From an uncultured Candidatus Saccharibacteria bacterium (GTDB lineage: Bacteria; Patescibacteriota; Saccharimonadia; Saccharimonadales; Saccharimonadaceae), in NCBI GenBank assembly GCA_938043965.1, contig CALIQQ010000016.1:22777-86776 (forward strand): DNA of 64,000 nucleotides, given 5' to 3'. Below are positions 24,199 to 34,445 of the stretch, piece after piece (within the stretch, counting starts at the first letter, position 1; the number at the start of each line of letters is the position of its first letter). A program made the translations under genes and the position numbers. The notes below the pieces were generated by a model, which was not told the DNA's origin, made no database searches, and worked only from the letters and a program-made list of their open reading frames with translations.

Positions 24199-25939
24199 TC
24201 CCCACTTCCTCCGCATACTCTTCGTCTGACAACTGCGATTTACAAATTTCTTGATACACTTTACAGTTTCTAATTAGCTCTGAGTGTTTTCCTCTACCGA
24301 CCACTTTTCCTTCATCTAGCACCACAATTTGTTCCGCTTCGCGAATGGTTGAAACTCTTTGCGCTACCACTAGTACCACTGCATTTTTCGTCACTGGCTT
24401 TAATGCTTCCCGTAAAACTTTATCTGTTTTCATGTCGAGCGCCGAAAATGCATCATCGAAAATATAGATTTCTGGATTTTTTGCCACTACCCTTGCAATC
24501 GCTAAACGCTGTCTTTGCCCACCTGAAACGTTACTACCCGATTCCGTAATCGGTGCCTGATATTGTTCTGGTAATTTTGAAATAAATTCTTTCGCTTGAG
24601 CAATTTCCGCCGCTTCTTCCATTTTGTGCTCAGCATTTTCGCTCTCTACTCCAAACAAAATGTTGGTTTTTACCGTTCCCGAAAACAAAAACCCCTTCTG
24701 TGGCACCAGACCAATCTTTTTCATCAAACCTTTTTTTGAATAATCTTTTACATTTATTCCATTCACTAAAACTTCACCACTCGTACAATCATAAAACCTT
24801 GGCACTAAATTAATCAGGGTTGATTTTCCCGAGCCAGTTGAGCCAATAAATGCCGTCGTTTCACCAGCTTTCGCCAAAAATGATACATTCGTCAATACTT
24901 CCCCCTCCGCCCCATCATATTTAAAGCTTACTTTCTTGAACTCCACCGTCGGCTGGTTTTCCCTCACTTCTTCACCAGTTTCCTTCCAAATAATTTTTGG
25001 TTTGGCTTTTAAAACTTCATTGATTCGTTTCGCCGACACCGCCGCTCGCGGGACCATCACGAACAGCATTGTCAAAAACAGGAACGACATAATCACTCTG
25101 ACCGCATACTGCATAAATGCCATCATTTTTCCAAGATAGCTTGCATCAAATTCAAGGTGTGAAATTCCAATCCAAATACAAAGTACCGTTGTACCGTTAA
25201 AAATCAGCGTCATCAGTGGACCTTCCAGACTCATCAAAGTTCCAATAAAAATATCTGTCTTCATCAGCTTCATATTCGTTTTATCAAACTTACGCGCTTC
25301 ATATTTTTCGTTATTAAACGCCCGAATCACTCTTCGTCCGGTTAAGTTTTCTCGCGTCAGTAAGTTAATTTTGTCGAATAATTTTTGGTATAGCACAAAC
25401 TTTGGCATCACCGTCATCATAATTGAAATCACACAAAATAACAGCACCCCAACGGACACCGCAATAATCCAAGTCATATCTGGCGCCAATCTCACCGCTT
25501 CAATAATTGCCAAAACCGCCATTAGTGGCGCTCTTAACATCATCGACAGCATCATTACGAGCGTATTTTGTACCGTTGAAATATCATTCGTTGTTCTCGT
25601 AATCAACGATGCCGTTGAAAACTTATCAATTTCTGCAATCGAAAATGACAAGATCTTTTTAAACACATCGTCTCGCATATCGCGACCAATCGCTGCCCCA
25701 ATTTTTGCCGAAAAATAAGAGGACGACAATGCTCCAATCGACGACAACACCGTCCATAAAAACATCTGCACTCCAACCATCAAAATCAAATCGGTATCTT
25801 TGTCAATAATTCCCTTATTCACAATTTCCGACATCAAAGTTGGCAGCCTTAGCACTCCCCAAGCTTGCATCGCAATCGACAAAATCAGAATTATTGCCTG
25901 CTTATAGTAAGGCTTAATGTATCTCAACATCTTAAACAT
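24191..25939 (-). CDS. ABC exporter half, degenerate-site subunit
   Basis: A 582-aa membrane-NBD fusion with six transmembrane helices, Walker A GSTGSGKST, signature NVSGGQRQR, but Walker B IYIFDDAFSALD with Asp in place of the catalytic Glu, and AQRVSTI with Gln in place of the H-loop His. This is the pattern of the non-hydrolysing partner in heterodimeric exporters such as TM287/288, and the following gene supplies the intact site. The gene is the first of the pair; a TAAAAT box lies 11 nt before the ATG. Confidence 0.9.
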   Translation of the reverse strand: MFKMLRYIKPYYKQAIILILSIAMQAWGVLRLPTLMSEIVNKGIIDKDTDLILMVGVQMFLWTVLSSIGALSSSYFSAKIGAAIGRDMRDDVFKKILSFSIAEIDKFSTASLITRTTNDISTVQNTLVMMLSMMLRAPLMAVLAIIEAVRLAPDMTWIIAVSVGVLLFCVISIMMTVMPKFVLYQKLFDKINLLTRENLTGRRVIRAFNNEKYEARKFDKTNMKLMKTDIFIGTLMSLEGPLMTLIFNGTTVLCIWIGISHLEFDASYLGKMMAFMQYAVRVIMSFLFLTMLFVMVPRAAVSAKRINEVLKAKPKIIWKETGEEVRENQPTVEFKKVSFKYDGAEGEVLTNVSFLAKAGETTAFIGSTGSGKSTLINLVPRFYDCTSGEVLVNGINVKDYSKKGLMKKIGLVPQKGFLFSGTVKTNILFGVESENAEHKMEEAAEIAQAKEFISKLPEQYQAPITESGSNVSGGQRQRLAIARVVAKNPEIYIFDDAFSALDMKTDKVLREALKPVTKNAVVLVVAQRVSTIREAEQIVVLDEGKVVGRGKHSELIRNCKVYQEICKSQLSDEEYAEEVGNA

Positions 25940-25995
25940 ATATCTTTACTATTTTAGCCGATATCAGCTAAATCTTCAAGCTCACTCACACGCCC

Positions 25996-27135
25996 TTACT
26001 TGTCTTCCAGACATTCTAGTCCAGGTAATTCAAGTCCCGAAAGGAGTTCTAGGCTCGCTCCTCCGCCAGTCGAAACCAAGGAGTATTCTAGCTCCGGTTC
26101 CACTTTTTGCAAATTCTCAACAAACCCAGTCGTATCACCACCGCAAATCACCGACGTTATGTCTCTTCTATTTCCAATCGCTCTCGCAATAGTTTTTGAC
26201 GCCATTTCAAACGGATGTTTTTCCGTTAAACCCACTGTGCCGTTCCACACCACCGTTTTTGCGTCATGTATCATTTCTAAAATTTCTTTAGTTGCCCTTC
26301 GACCGATATCCAACTTTTTTCCTGCCCTATCCATTGAACCATTCGCTAAGCCATCCACTTCATCATCTATCGCAAAATCTTCTGCCACATAGATTTTCGG
26401 ATCTTCCGATTTGTATCCATCAGCTGCAATTTTTCCCCCCACCGCAATCTTGTCTGCTACTGGCAAAAATTTCTCAATTAGTGGTTCCTTATCTTCCACT
26501 TTCGCACCACCAATAATCACTAGCACCGGCTTTTCCGGCTCCTTCATTGTCGATTCTAAAATCGTCACTTCTTTTTCAACCAATAGCCCCGCCACTGCAG
26601 GTAACATTTTTGTCACCGCCACCGTACTAGCATGTGCACGGTGAATTACCGCGAATCCATCTTGCACAAAAAGTTCTGCGCCCGTCGCTTCAACAATCGC
26701 ACGCATAAACTCTTCCGAATTCTCTTCTTCCCCCTTAAAAAATCGCAAATTCTCTAGTACTAAAATCCCACCGCCAGGCAGCTCAGCCGCTGCTTCCGAC
26801 ACCATCTCGCCTTGCACTTCTGGCACAAATTTTACTACAGGCATTTTGCCAGTCTGAGTTCGAATTACCGAACCCCTTAAAATCTCTCTCAGTCGTTCCG
26901 CCACCGGCTTTAGCGATAGTTCCGTTCGACGCTCACCCTCCGGTCGGCCTAAGTGCGAAATCAAAATTATTTTCTTCGCACCGTGGGATAGCAAAAAGTC
27001 AATCGTCGGCAAACTCGCTTTAATTCTAAGGTCATTTTCAATTTCGCCCCCCTCCATTGGCACATTGTAATCCACCCGCACCAACACTACTTTATTAAAA
27101 ACCTCAATATCTTTGATTGTCTTTTTGCTAAACAT
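25996..27135 (-). CDS. pgk: Phosphoglycerate kinase
   Basis: A 379-aa PGK with RVDYNVP at the N-terminus, the substrate-binding ISHLGRPEG block, ENLRFF, the VIIGGAKVEDK segment and the C-terminal GGDTTGF and STGGGASLELLSG nucleotide loops. It makes ATP from 1,3-bisphosphoglycerate. At 379 residues it is slightly shorter than usual (about 390-395). It follows pyk by 21 nt, so two ATP-producing glycolytic steps share a transcript. Confidence 0.97.
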   Translation of the reverse strand: MFSKKTIKDIEVFNKVVLVRVDYNVPMEGGEIENDLRIKASLPTIDFLLSHGAKKIILISHLGRPEGERRTELSLKPVAERLREILRGSVIRTQTGKMPVVKFVPEVQGEMVSEAAAELPGGGILVLENLRFFKGEEENSEEFMRAIVEATGAELFVQDGFAVIHRAHASTVAVTKMLPAVAGLLVEKEVTILESTMKEPEKPVLVIIGGAKVEDKEPLIEKFLPVADKIAVGGKIAADGYKSEDPKIYVAEDFAIDDEVDGLANGSMDRAGKKLDIGRRATKEILEMIHDAKTVVWNGTVGLTEKHPFEMASKTIARAIGNRRDITSVICGGDTTGFVENLQKVEPELEYSLVSTGGGASLELLSGLELPGLECLEDK

Positions 27136-27156
27136 TTATCCACCCACTTAATCAAT

Positions 27157-28590
27157 TTAGATTTTACGAATTTGAATCGTATCAGTTCCACCTGCCACGT
27201 TTGGCTGGCCCGAAATAATCACTGCCAAGAGCGCATCATCGCCATCTTCTTTCTTAAGATAACCTGATTCTTTCAATTCTTGTGCTAAATCTAGCCCATA
27301 AGTATCTGAAAATGGACGCACAAAAGCTGAGTTTGCATAAGTCAAAGCTAGCTGACCTGCAACTCGAGGATTTGAAGTCACTGTGATTATTGGCAAGTTT
27401 GGTCTTTGAGTTGCAATCGCTGCTGCCGTTGCACCAGTTGAAGTCTGACACACAATCACGTCAGCTTTAATCTTTTCAGCTAATCTTGCCGCTGCACTTG
27501 AAACTGCATCGTAATTTTTAATTTCACCAGTTATCTCTTGTGAAATTGGCGCAACCTTTGAATTATTTTGCGTATAAAGAATTACTTTCTTCATTTGGCG
27601 CACCGCCTCAATCGGATATTTGCCGTTTGCAGTTTCGTCTGACAACATCACTGCATCAGCACCCTGCATTACCGCATTCGCCACATCTGAAACTTCTGCG
27701 CGTGATGGTTCTGGATTATCTACCATCGAACCCATCATCTGTGTTGCAACAATCACGATTTTGCCATACTGACGGCAAAGTGCAATCAATTTTTTCTGCA
27801 CGATTGGCACTACTTCGTTTCCAGCTTCAACCGCCATATCACCACGTGCCACCATAATTCCGTCAGTCGCCTTTACGATTGCTTTCATTTTTTCGTCAGA
27901 TTCAATCGCCTTCTTCGTTTCAATCTTTGCAATAATTTGCGCAGTCGAACCATGTGAAAGCATAATTTGGCGTAATTTCTCAATATCTTCTGCGCTCTGC
28001 ACAAAACTCATTGCCACGTAATCAAAATCTCTTGACGCACCGAACTCAATGTCAGCCATGTCTTTCTCGGTAATCACATCGCCACCAAAATCAGTCTCCG
28101 GCAAGTTCAAACCTTTTTTCGACATCACAAAGCCGTCATTCAAAATTTTAACTTTAATTGCGGTCTTTGAAATAATTTCTGTTACTTCTGATTTAATTTT
28201 TCCGTCGAACATATAAAGTGGCTCACCAACTTTCATGCGCTCAGCCAAGTTATATTGCACTGGCAAAATGTTTGAGCCATCATGTTTCGTAACGCTTGAA
28301 TCAAGGATCACCTCATCACCATGCTTCACGTCAAAATGATTGCCAGCAATTTCGCCCAAACGAATTTTTGGACCTTGCAAATCTTGCAAAATTGCCACTG
28401 AGCGACCCTTCTTTGCCGCTGCTGCACGCACTGCTCTAATTTGCTCATCGCGTTCTTCGTAATTTCCATGGGAGAAGTTCAAACGGCAACCGTTAACTCC
28501 AGCCATGATTAGTTCTTCGATTTTTTCTGGCGCAAATACGCTCGGGCCAATCGTAGCCAAGATCTTTGTTCTTTTAAATAATCTACTCAT
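27157..28590 (-). CDS. pyk: Pyruvate kinase
   Basis: A 477-aa pyruvate kinase with the N-terminal TKILATIGP block, CRLNFSHGN, LQDLQGPKIRLG, IAKIETKKAI, the MVARGDMAVE metal-binding motif, TQMMGSM and a complete C-terminal domain with TSTGATAAAIA, the site of effector binding in regulated forms. It converts phosphoenolpyruvate and ADP to pyruvate and ATP. A TGTTAAAAT box lies 10 nt before the ATG with AGGG between. Confidence 0.97.
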   Translation of the reverse strand: MSRLFKRTKILATIGPSVFAPEKIEELIMAGVNGCRLNFSHGNYEERDEQIRAVRAAAAKKGRSVAILQDLQGPKIRLGEIAGNHFDVKHGDEVILDSSVTKHDGSNILPVQYNLAERMKVGEPLYMFDGKIKSEVTEIISKTAIKVKILNDGFVMSKKGLNLPETDFGGDVITEKDMADIEFGASRDFDYVAMSFVQSAEDIEKLRQIMLSHGSTAQIIAKIETKKAIESDEKMKAIVKATDGIMVARGDMAVEAGNEVVPIVQKKLIALCRQYGKIVIVATQMMGSMVDNPEPSRAEVSDVANAVMQGADAVMLSDETANGKYPIEAVRQMKKVILYTQNNSKVAPISQEITGEIKNYDAVSSAAARLAEKIKADVIVCQTSTGATAAAIATQRPNLPIITVTSNPRVAGQLALTYANSAFVRPFSDTYGLDLAQELKESGYLKKEDGDDALLAVIISGQPNVAGGTDTIQIRKI

Positions 28591-28600
28591 ATCGCCCTAT

Positions 28601-28606
28601 ATTTTA
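28601..28606 (-). promoter_or_regulatory. Extended -10 box of pyk-pgk
   Basis: ATGTTAAAAT on the minus strand, 10 nt before the pyk ATG. Confidence 0.5.
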
Positions 28607-28626
28607 ACATAAAACTCTCATTACGC

Positions 28627-30147
28627 CTAATCTTTTACAAAATGTACTGCCGCGTTATGGTCAAGTAAAATCTCCGTCTCAATTCTCATCTCTTTTGCCC
28701 ACTCCGGCACTCGATAACCTCTCTCTTCTCCATTTCGATCAGCGACAAACCACACGCTCGCCTTATCTTTTAAAAATTCTTCGCCCGAACCGACTACATT
28801 TACTCGATATTTTCGAATTGGCTCTAACGAACCATATTTATAATCCACCTCATTCTCAAACAAGTAAATCGGATGCTTTTCGCTCGAATAAAATATCCCA
28901 TCATAATATGTCCATACCCCATCTGCAATAATTGGTTCACCCTCCTTTGCCACCGCAAAAGTTTCAGCCATAATTTCCTTAATATGTCCTCTTGGTTTAC
29001 GATTCTCAACAAACGAAACTCCTAGACCAGCCACTATTATTATTAAGCTCGCCAAAATAATTTTTAAGCGCTTATTTTTTAGCAGTCCAACTATAATTCC
29101 AAGCAATGCCCAAAACAGCACGATACTATATAATATATAGCGATCCACAAACGAACTCGTTAGCGGCGGCAAAGACAGCACCGTCATCACTAAAAACGGT
29201 GCCACTATTAACCAAATCACATCCTTCAGCTTCTGTCGTTCTTCCGCTTTTACTGTTTTAAATGTCTGGTTTAGCCCCACTCCAAAACCAACCAAAAGTA
29301 GCAGCCCAAACATCAATCCCCAACCAGTTACTTCCTGCGCCTTATTAAAGAATAACAAACTTGCTGTAAAATCACCCATCGTTTCGAATGACACTGGCGG
29401 AATCCAAAATCCAGCCTGTACCGTCTTCACCTGGCTATAAAATGATGGTAGCCATGGCAAGTATAAAATTGCTGCTAACGAATATACCAATAAAATCGTT
29501 CTTCGCTTCGCCGTTTCCTTTATAATCGTTTTTACCCCACCCATCTTTTTCACAATCAAAACTAATTGCGCAATCCACATAAATGCTGAAAAATAGTGCG
29601 TCCACATCCCGATCACCATTAAGACAGCATATATCACCCAGTATTTTCGACCAGACCTTTCCGTCCCCTTCTCCAGTGCCAACGTCAAATAGTAAGTTGC
29701 CATCACTACAATCAGCAGCACTAAGGTGTACATTCGCATTTCCTGGCTATATCGCACTAACATTGGTGAAACTGCTGCCGTCAGCGTCGCCACACTAGCT
29801 ACTTTCACCCCAAACCATTTTTTCACCAAGTGGAAAATAAATACAATCGCTATCAGCCCAAAAAAGACCGACATAAATCGCATGGCGACGGCGCTCGTAC
29901 CAAACATGATTGACCAAATTTTTAGTAAAAAGTAGAAAAGTGGCGGATGCACATCAACCGCCGTCATTTCCCAAATTTGTTTGAAATCTCCTCGCACTAA
30001 ATACGCCGAATACGCCTCATCAAACCAAATTGAAGAATTAAGGTTCATTATTGCGCATACTAAAAGTATTAACCCTGCAATAATCGGCACTATTATCGAA
30101 ATTAGTCGTTCACTATTTTTAATTTTACCTAGTCCACTCATTTTCAC
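28627..30147 (-). CDS. GT39/ArnT-like membrane glycosyltransferase
   Basis: A 506-aa polytopic protein with about 10 transmembrane helices and the first outer loop motif WFDEAYSAYLVRGDF followed by VHPPLFYFLLK, the DE and HPP signature of the PMT/ArnT (GT-C) superfamily. These enzymes transfer a sugar from a polyprenyl-phosphate donor to an extracytoplasmic acceptor. The C-terminal 90 residues form an outer domain. It follows an LCP-family gene by 24 nt with a perfect AGGAGGTGA site, linking it to cell-surface glycopolymer assembly. Confidence 0.82.
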   Translation of the reverse strand: MKMSGLGKIKNSERLISIIVPIIAGLILLVCAIMNLNSSIWFDEAYSAYLVRGDFKQIWEMTAVDVHPPLFYFLLKIWSIMFGTSAVAMRFMSVFFGLIAIVFIFHLVKKWFGVKVASVATLTAAVSPMLVRYSQEMRMYTLVLLIVVMATYYLTLALEKGTERSGRKYWVIYAVLMVIGMWTHYFSAFMWIAQLVLIVKKMGGVKTIIKETAKRRTILLVYSLAAILYLPWLPSFYSQVKTVQAGFWIPPVSFETMGDFTASLLFFNKAQEVTGWGLMFGLLLLVGFGVGLNQTFKTVKAEERQKLKDVIWLIVAPFLVMTVLSLPPLTSSFVDRYILYSIVLFWALLGIIVGLLKNKRLKIILASLIIIVAGLGVSFVENRKPRGHIKEIMAETFAVAKEGEPIIADGVWTYYDGIFYSSEKHPIYLFENEVDYKYGSLEPIRKYRVNVVGSGEEFLKDKASVWFVADRNGEERGYRVPEWAKEMRIETEILLDHNAAVHFVKD

Positions 30148-30171
30148 CTCCTCACTCTCGTCGCACTTATT

Positions 30172-31839
30172 TTAATTAGTCGTTTTTTTGCCACTCTTTT
30201 CATTTTTGCCTGAATCATTTTCAGCCCCAGCCTCAGCCTCCTCAGCTTCCGACCCATTTTTGTCTAACGCTTTCTTTAAATACAAGTGAATCCTATTGTA
30301 ATTATATAGCGATTGCTCCGACTCAACTCTTGCTCCACTCGGAATCACCACGCTCTGTGCGCCAACCATACCAGTTCCGTATAGCGACCTCGTATCGATC
30401 GACTTTACATCACCTTTCAGACCTATCACCACGTCCATCGCAGTCCCCATCTCTGCCCAAGTCAAATTTGTTTTTACATTATTCCCAAATGATTCCAAGA
30501 TCTCCTTCACCTTATTTGGATTTGTTAAAATACCCACGTTTAGCGCCTTGTTTTTAATGCCGTTAATAATTCTCTGTTGATTGATTTCACGGTCAAAGTT
30601 TGAATTCGCTAAACCATAGCCACCCTTAGCATTTCGCGCCCTCGCTAAATCCAGCACCATGTCGCCATTCAAATTCTGGTTAAGCCCCTTATTCAACTTA
30701 ATGTTATGCATGCAGATATCATAAATTCCTCTTTCGTCAGTTGCATGTACGTCTACGTCAATTCCCCCTAACACATTCACCACATCCCTTAGAACTCTAA
30801 AATCTACCGCCACATAGTATTGCAACTGCACATCCGTCACTTCCGTCAATTTCCTTGCAAAATATCTCGCCGCCGCATCTTTGTCACCATCCGACGCTTC
30901 TTGCTTGCAATAATAGGTCGCATTAATTTTACCTTTAAATCCAACTGAGCACATTAGTGCCTTTTCGCCCGCAATTGTATAATTCACCCAAAGATCTCGT
31001 GGCACCGAAAAAGTTGAAGCGATCTTTTTTTCTTGATCAAGTGAGATTACTAAAATTGAGTCAGTTAGCATCGCCCCTCCGTGCCCCTCATCATCCTCTG
31101 CTGTACCAAAAATCAAAATGTTCGTTCGCCCATTTTCATCCTTCGCCAACGGCTTCTTATTAAAGAACGCATCCATCGGGTTTCCATTCAACGCTCCCGA
31201 CGCTGCTGAATAAATATTCAAAAAATAATACACTCCAAACGCAATCGCTACCACAATCAACGTTAAAAATGTTATCAAAATTTTTACCCAAATCGGCAAA
31301 CGACGACGCACCCTTCGCGCCTCCGCTCTACGCATCCGCTCAACTTGCTGGCTTGTCGCCTTGACTCTTTCGTTCGCACGATTTCCTGCCCCAATTCGTT
31401 CACCCCTACGATTCCTCCGTGCAGCTTCCGTCTCCAATTCTTCTTCCGTCAAATCAAAGTCATCAGCACTATTCATTCTGCGATTACTGCGACTACCATA
31501 ATTTCTACGATCAGCATGATTATTAAGATTGCTACGATTACTACGATCATTGCGGTCGTTATATGCCCCCAACACTTCGTCCGCTTCCCCCATAATTAGC
31601 GCCCCATTTTCATCATATAAATCATCGAGATTATAAGCAGCTTCTTCGCTCAAAAAGTCATCATCTGTTATTGCTCGGCGATCATACCTAGTTACGCTTC
31701 GTCCGCCACTCGCCCCACCTCTCACTGGCGCCACCATCATCGGATCAATCACACCACCTTCCGGCACCATTCGCCTTCTTGTAGCCCCCACTGATTTTCT
31801 TGCAAAATTACGCGCATCATCAGTTTGTTTTTTGATCAT
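30172..31839 (-). CDS. LytR-CpsA-Psr (LCP) family glycopolymer ligase
   Basis: A 555-aa protein: a 180-residue cytoplasmic N-terminus rich in Arg/Asn/Asp, one transmembrane helix at about 190-213, and an outer LCP domain with MLTDSILVISLD, FSVPRDLWVNY, a central block with the conserved Asp/Arg residues near VDVHATDERG, and NSNFDREINQQRIINGI. LCP enzymes attach polyprenyl-linked glycopolymers to peptidoglycan or protein. The cytoplasmic part is much longer than in typical family members. It leads the transcript into the GT39-like gene; the -10 box is 24 nt upstream. Confidence 0.88.
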   Translation of the reverse strand: MIKKQTDDARNFARKSVGATRRRMVPEGGVIDPMMVAPVRGGASGGRSVTRYDRRAITDDDFLSEEAAYNLDDLYDENGALIMGEADEVLGAYNDRNDRSNRSNLNNHADRRNYGSRSNRRMNSADDFDLTEEELETEAARRNRRGERIGAGNRANERVKATSQQVERMRRAEARRVRRRLPIWVKILITFLTLIVVAIAFGVYYFLNIYSAASGALNGNPMDAFFNKKPLAKDENGRTNILIFGTAEDDEGHGGAMLTDSILVISLDQEKKIASTFSVPRDLWVNYTIAGEKALMCSVGFKGKINATYYCKQEASDGDKDAAARYFARKLTEVTDVQLQYYVAVDFRVLRDVVNVLGGIDVDVHATDERGIYDICMHNIKLNKGLNQNLNGDMVLDLARARNAKGGYGLANSNFDREINQQRIINGIKNKALNVGILTNPNKVKEILESFGNNVKTNLTWAEMGTAMDVVIGLKGDVKSIDTRSLYGTGMVGAQSVVIPSGARVESEQSLYNYNRIHLYLKKALDKNGSEAEEAEAGAENDSGKNEKSGKKTTN

Positions 31840-31863
31840 TTAATCGAGCTCCAACATAAATTA

Positions 31864-31869
31864 ATTATA
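31864..31869 (-). promoter_or_regulatory. -10 box of the LCP gene
   Basis: ATGGTTATAAT on the minus strand, about 24 nt before the ATG; back-to-back with the plus-strand promoter at 31929. Confidence 0.55.
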
Positions 31870-31928
31870 ACCATAATAACACAGAAAAAACCCTAGTTCA
31901 AATCTTGCTTTTTCCAGTTTTACTACTA

Positions 31929-31934
31929 TATAAT
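31929..31934 (+). promoter_or_regulatory. -10 box of the MacB-type ABC pair
   Basis: TATAAT on the plus strand, 8 nt before the ATG at 31943, so essentially leaderless. Confidence 0.55.
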
Positions 31935-31942
31935 ATATCTTA

Positions 31943-33088
31943 ATGAGAGGCGAGGAAAAAAACGGTTCAGATTTTGAACTCATTGAATTGGTTGACGTTT
32001 GTCGCAGTTACGGTTATGGCGACGCTGAATCTTTCGCTCTCAAAAATTTCTCCCTCACCGTCAAACGCGGCGAATTTATTATGATTATGGGACCATCCGG
32101 TTGTGGTAAAACTACTCTACTCAATGTACTTGGCCTGCTTGATAAACCTACTACCGGCACTTATTATTTGAATGGTAAAAAAGTCAGTCGTTTTAGCGGC
32201 CGCGGCAAAGCTCGCCTCCGCGCTAAAAGCATTGGTTTTATTTTTCAAGATTTTTGTCTCATTCCTAATTTAACCGTCATCGAAAACGTTGCACTACCAC
32301 TCGTTTATGCTGGTGCTTCTAAAACTCATCGCCTCATTCAAGCTTCCGATACTCTTTCTCGTTTCCACTTAAAGGAGCGTGAATACTTTTTACCCCATCA
32401 ACTTTCTGGCGGCCAAAAACAGCGCGTCGCCATTGCCCGCTCACTCGTTTCCAAGCCTGAAATTATTTTAGCTGATGAGCCGACTGGCAATCTCGATTCA
32501 CGCTCCTCTCATATCGTCATGGAAGAGCTCCGCCGTATCCACAGTGAAGGCAATACTATTATTATGGTTACCCATAATCCAAATCTCACCACTTACGCCA
32601 CTCGCGTCATTCATATGCTTGACGGTGGCATCGACGAAGACATTAAAACCGTTTCGGACGAAGAACTTCCTGTTTCGATCCACGATCGCACTGAACTCGG
32701 CGTTATTTTAGACGAAGATATTCATCCTAAGCATAAATCTAGCGCAAAAACTACTAAAATTCCGAAAAAATCTGAAAAAAATTCATCTGGTGATATAAAA
32801 ACTTCTGAAATTATTTATTCATCCCATGATATAATTTCCTCATCAAACACTCCAGCCCCAAAAGTTTCAACAACTACTCCAGATTCAAACACTCCGGCCC
32901 CGAAGACTCCAACAACTGTTCCAGATTCAAAAACCCCAGCCTCGAAGACCTCAACCTCGAAAATCCCAGCCTCGAAAACCCCAGCCACTAAAACCGTTCG
33001 CACTGGACTTTATGCTTCTGGCGATCCAGGCTTCCGTATTAAAGAGCGCCCTTCAATTGAAGACTTAGTTTCAAAGGAGAAAAAATAA
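31943..33088 (+). CDS. MacB/LolD-type ABC transporter ATPase with repetitive C-terminal tail
   Basis: A 381-aa protein. Residues 1-230 are a full MacB/LolD-type ATPase with Walker [10 protein letters not shown], signature LSGGQKQR, Walker [12 protein letters not shown] and the H-loop VTHNP. Residues 230-381 are a Ser/Thr/Pro/Lys-rich tail with repeated PASKT/PAPKT units, unusual for this class and probably disordered in the cytoplasm. It overlaps the permease gene by one base. The pair resembles MacB/YknYZ-type mechanotransmission complexes acting on lipoproteins or peptides; no membrane-fusion partner is adjacent. Confidence 0.9.
   Translation: MRGEEKNGSDFELIELVDVCRSYGYGDAESFALKNFSLTVKRGEFIMIMGPSGCGKTTLLNVLGLLDKPTTGTYYLNGKKVSRFSGRGKARLRAKSIGFIFQDFCLIPNLTVIENVALPLVYAGASKTHRLIQASDTLSRFHLKEREYFLPHQLSGGQKQRVAIARSLVSKPEIILADEPTGNLDSRSSHIVMEELRRIHSEGNTIIMVTHNPNLTTYATRVIHMLDGGIDEDIKTVSDEELPVSIHDRTELGVILDEDIHPKHKSSAKTTKIPKKSEKNSSGDIKTSEIIYSSHDIISSSNTPAPKVSTTTPDSNTPAPKTPTTVPDSKTPASKTSTSKIPASKTPATKTVRTGLYASGDPGFRIKERPSIEDLVSKEKK
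32845..33000 (+). repeat. Imperfect tandem repeat coding a Pro/Thr/Lys-rich tail
   Basis: Repeated short units such as actccagcc / ccagcctcgaa encode PAPKT, PDSNT and PASKT modules in the ATPase C-terminus. Confidence 0.6.
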
Positions 33089-34335
33089 TGTCGCTACTTC
33101 TAAAAACTCATTTTGACCTCGCAAAAACCTCCCTCAAAGAACGTCGTGGCCGCACTTTTTTAACCTGTCTTGGTATCGCCATCGGTGTAGCCAGCATCAT
33201 CTTAATTCTCAGTCTCATGGGCAGCATCAACCACCTTATTAAAACTCAGGTCAATGCCATCGGTGGCAATCTTATTATTATTCGCCCAAGTGACAAAAAA
33301 GATCGCATCAACAACATTCTGACCGAGCTCACCTCAACTAACCATTTCAATAAATCCAACCTCACAATTACTGATGCCCAAAAAATTCAAACTCTTAACC
33401 CCACTCAATCTACCACCGCTGACTTCCCAGTCATCTCCGTCGCCCCTCTAGCTACCAGTATCAACACTCTCATCGGTGATCGCACCGTCGAATCCGCCAG
33501 TGTACTTGGCACCACAAAGGAGCTTCAGTCGCTTATCGACCTAAAACTCCGCACTGGCACTTTCTTAAGTGACCAGGCTCTAAAAACTGCCGTCGTCGGC
33601 AAAAATCTTAGCCTTAAACTTTTCGGCACCATGGAGCCAGTCGGCAAAACCTTTACCTTACTTGGCGAAAAATTCATCATCGCCGGCATTCTTTCTGAGT
33701 CCAAAGATCCCATCAATTTTAATAACGTTGATTTCGATGACACCATGATTGTAAATATCAATCACCTAAAAACTCTTGAGCAAAATCTTCAAATCCAACA
33801 AATCAATGTTAAAGTCGCCAGTGAGTCTAAAACTCCAGCTACTGCCGCTAAAATCGACAGCCTCCTCCGCGACTTAAAGCACGGCGAAAAAAATTACACG
33901 GTAGCCTATGGCGACCAAATTTCACATCCAGCCGGCTCCCTTTTCGATATCATCTCCGGTATGCTCGCACTCGTCTCTGGCATTTCACTCATCGTCGGCG
34001 GTATCGGGGTTATGAACATCATGCTCGTTTCCATCGCCGAACGCACCCATGAAATCGGCATCCGAAAAGCCATTGGCGCTTCAAACCTTAACATTTTCTT
34101 GCAATTTCTGTTTGAAAGCCTCATTCTCTGTCTTCTTGGCGGCTGCTTTGGCCTCATTCTCGGCTATATTTTTGCCTTTCTTATCAGCACTATTACTCCA
34201 TTTAGCCCCTACCTCGATTTTCGCATCTGTCTTATCTCGCTCGTCATTTCCATTACCGTTGGTACCATTTTCGGTCTCTACCCAGCCATCAAAGCTGCCC
34301 GCCGCAACCCAATTGACTCTCTAAAATCTAACTAA
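33088..34335 (+). CDS. MacB-type ABC transporter permease
   Basis: A 415-aa protein with the N-terminal helix after RRGRTFLTCLGIAIGVA, a MacB periplasmic-core-type outer domain (about 50-270) and three C-terminal transmembrane helices of the FtsX type with RTHEIGIRKAIGA between them. This is the permease partner of the preceding ATPase, with which it overlaps (TAATG). An AAAGGAG site precedes the ATG. Confidence 0.92.
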   Translation: MSLLLKTHFDLAKTSLKERRGRTFLTCLGIAIGVASIILILSLMGSINHLIKTQVNAIGGNLIIIRPSDKKDRINNILTELTSTNHFNKSNLTITDAQKIQTLNPTQSTTADFPVISVAPLATSINTLIGDRTVESASVLGTTKELQSLIDLKLRTGTFLSDQALKTAVVGKNLSLKLFGTMEPVGKTFTLLGEKFIIAGILSESKDPINFNNVDFDDTMIVNINHLKTLEQNLQIQQINVKVASESKTPATAAKIDSLLRDLKHGEKNYTVAYGDQISHPAGSLFDIISGMLALVSGISLIVGGIGVMNIMLVSIAERTHEIGIRKAIGASNLNIFLQFLFESLILCLLGGCFGLILGYIFAFLISTITPFSPYLDFRICLISLVISITVGTIFGLYPAIKAARRNPIDSLKSN

Positions 34336-34433
34336 GTCATACTAGCCCCACCTCGCATAACATATGCATAACATCCTATTCATAGCCATAGCCATAGCTA
34401 TTCCAACGTCGACCTGAACCGCTCAGATTATGT

Positions 34434-34439
34434 TATAAT
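34434..34439 (+). promoter_or_regulatory. Extended -10 box, leaderless start of tsaD
   Basis: ATGTTATAAT, 6 nt before the tsaD ATG. The 110 bp before it hold CATAGC repeats (about 34381-34400). Confidence 0.6.
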
Positions 34440-34445
34440 ATCTCT

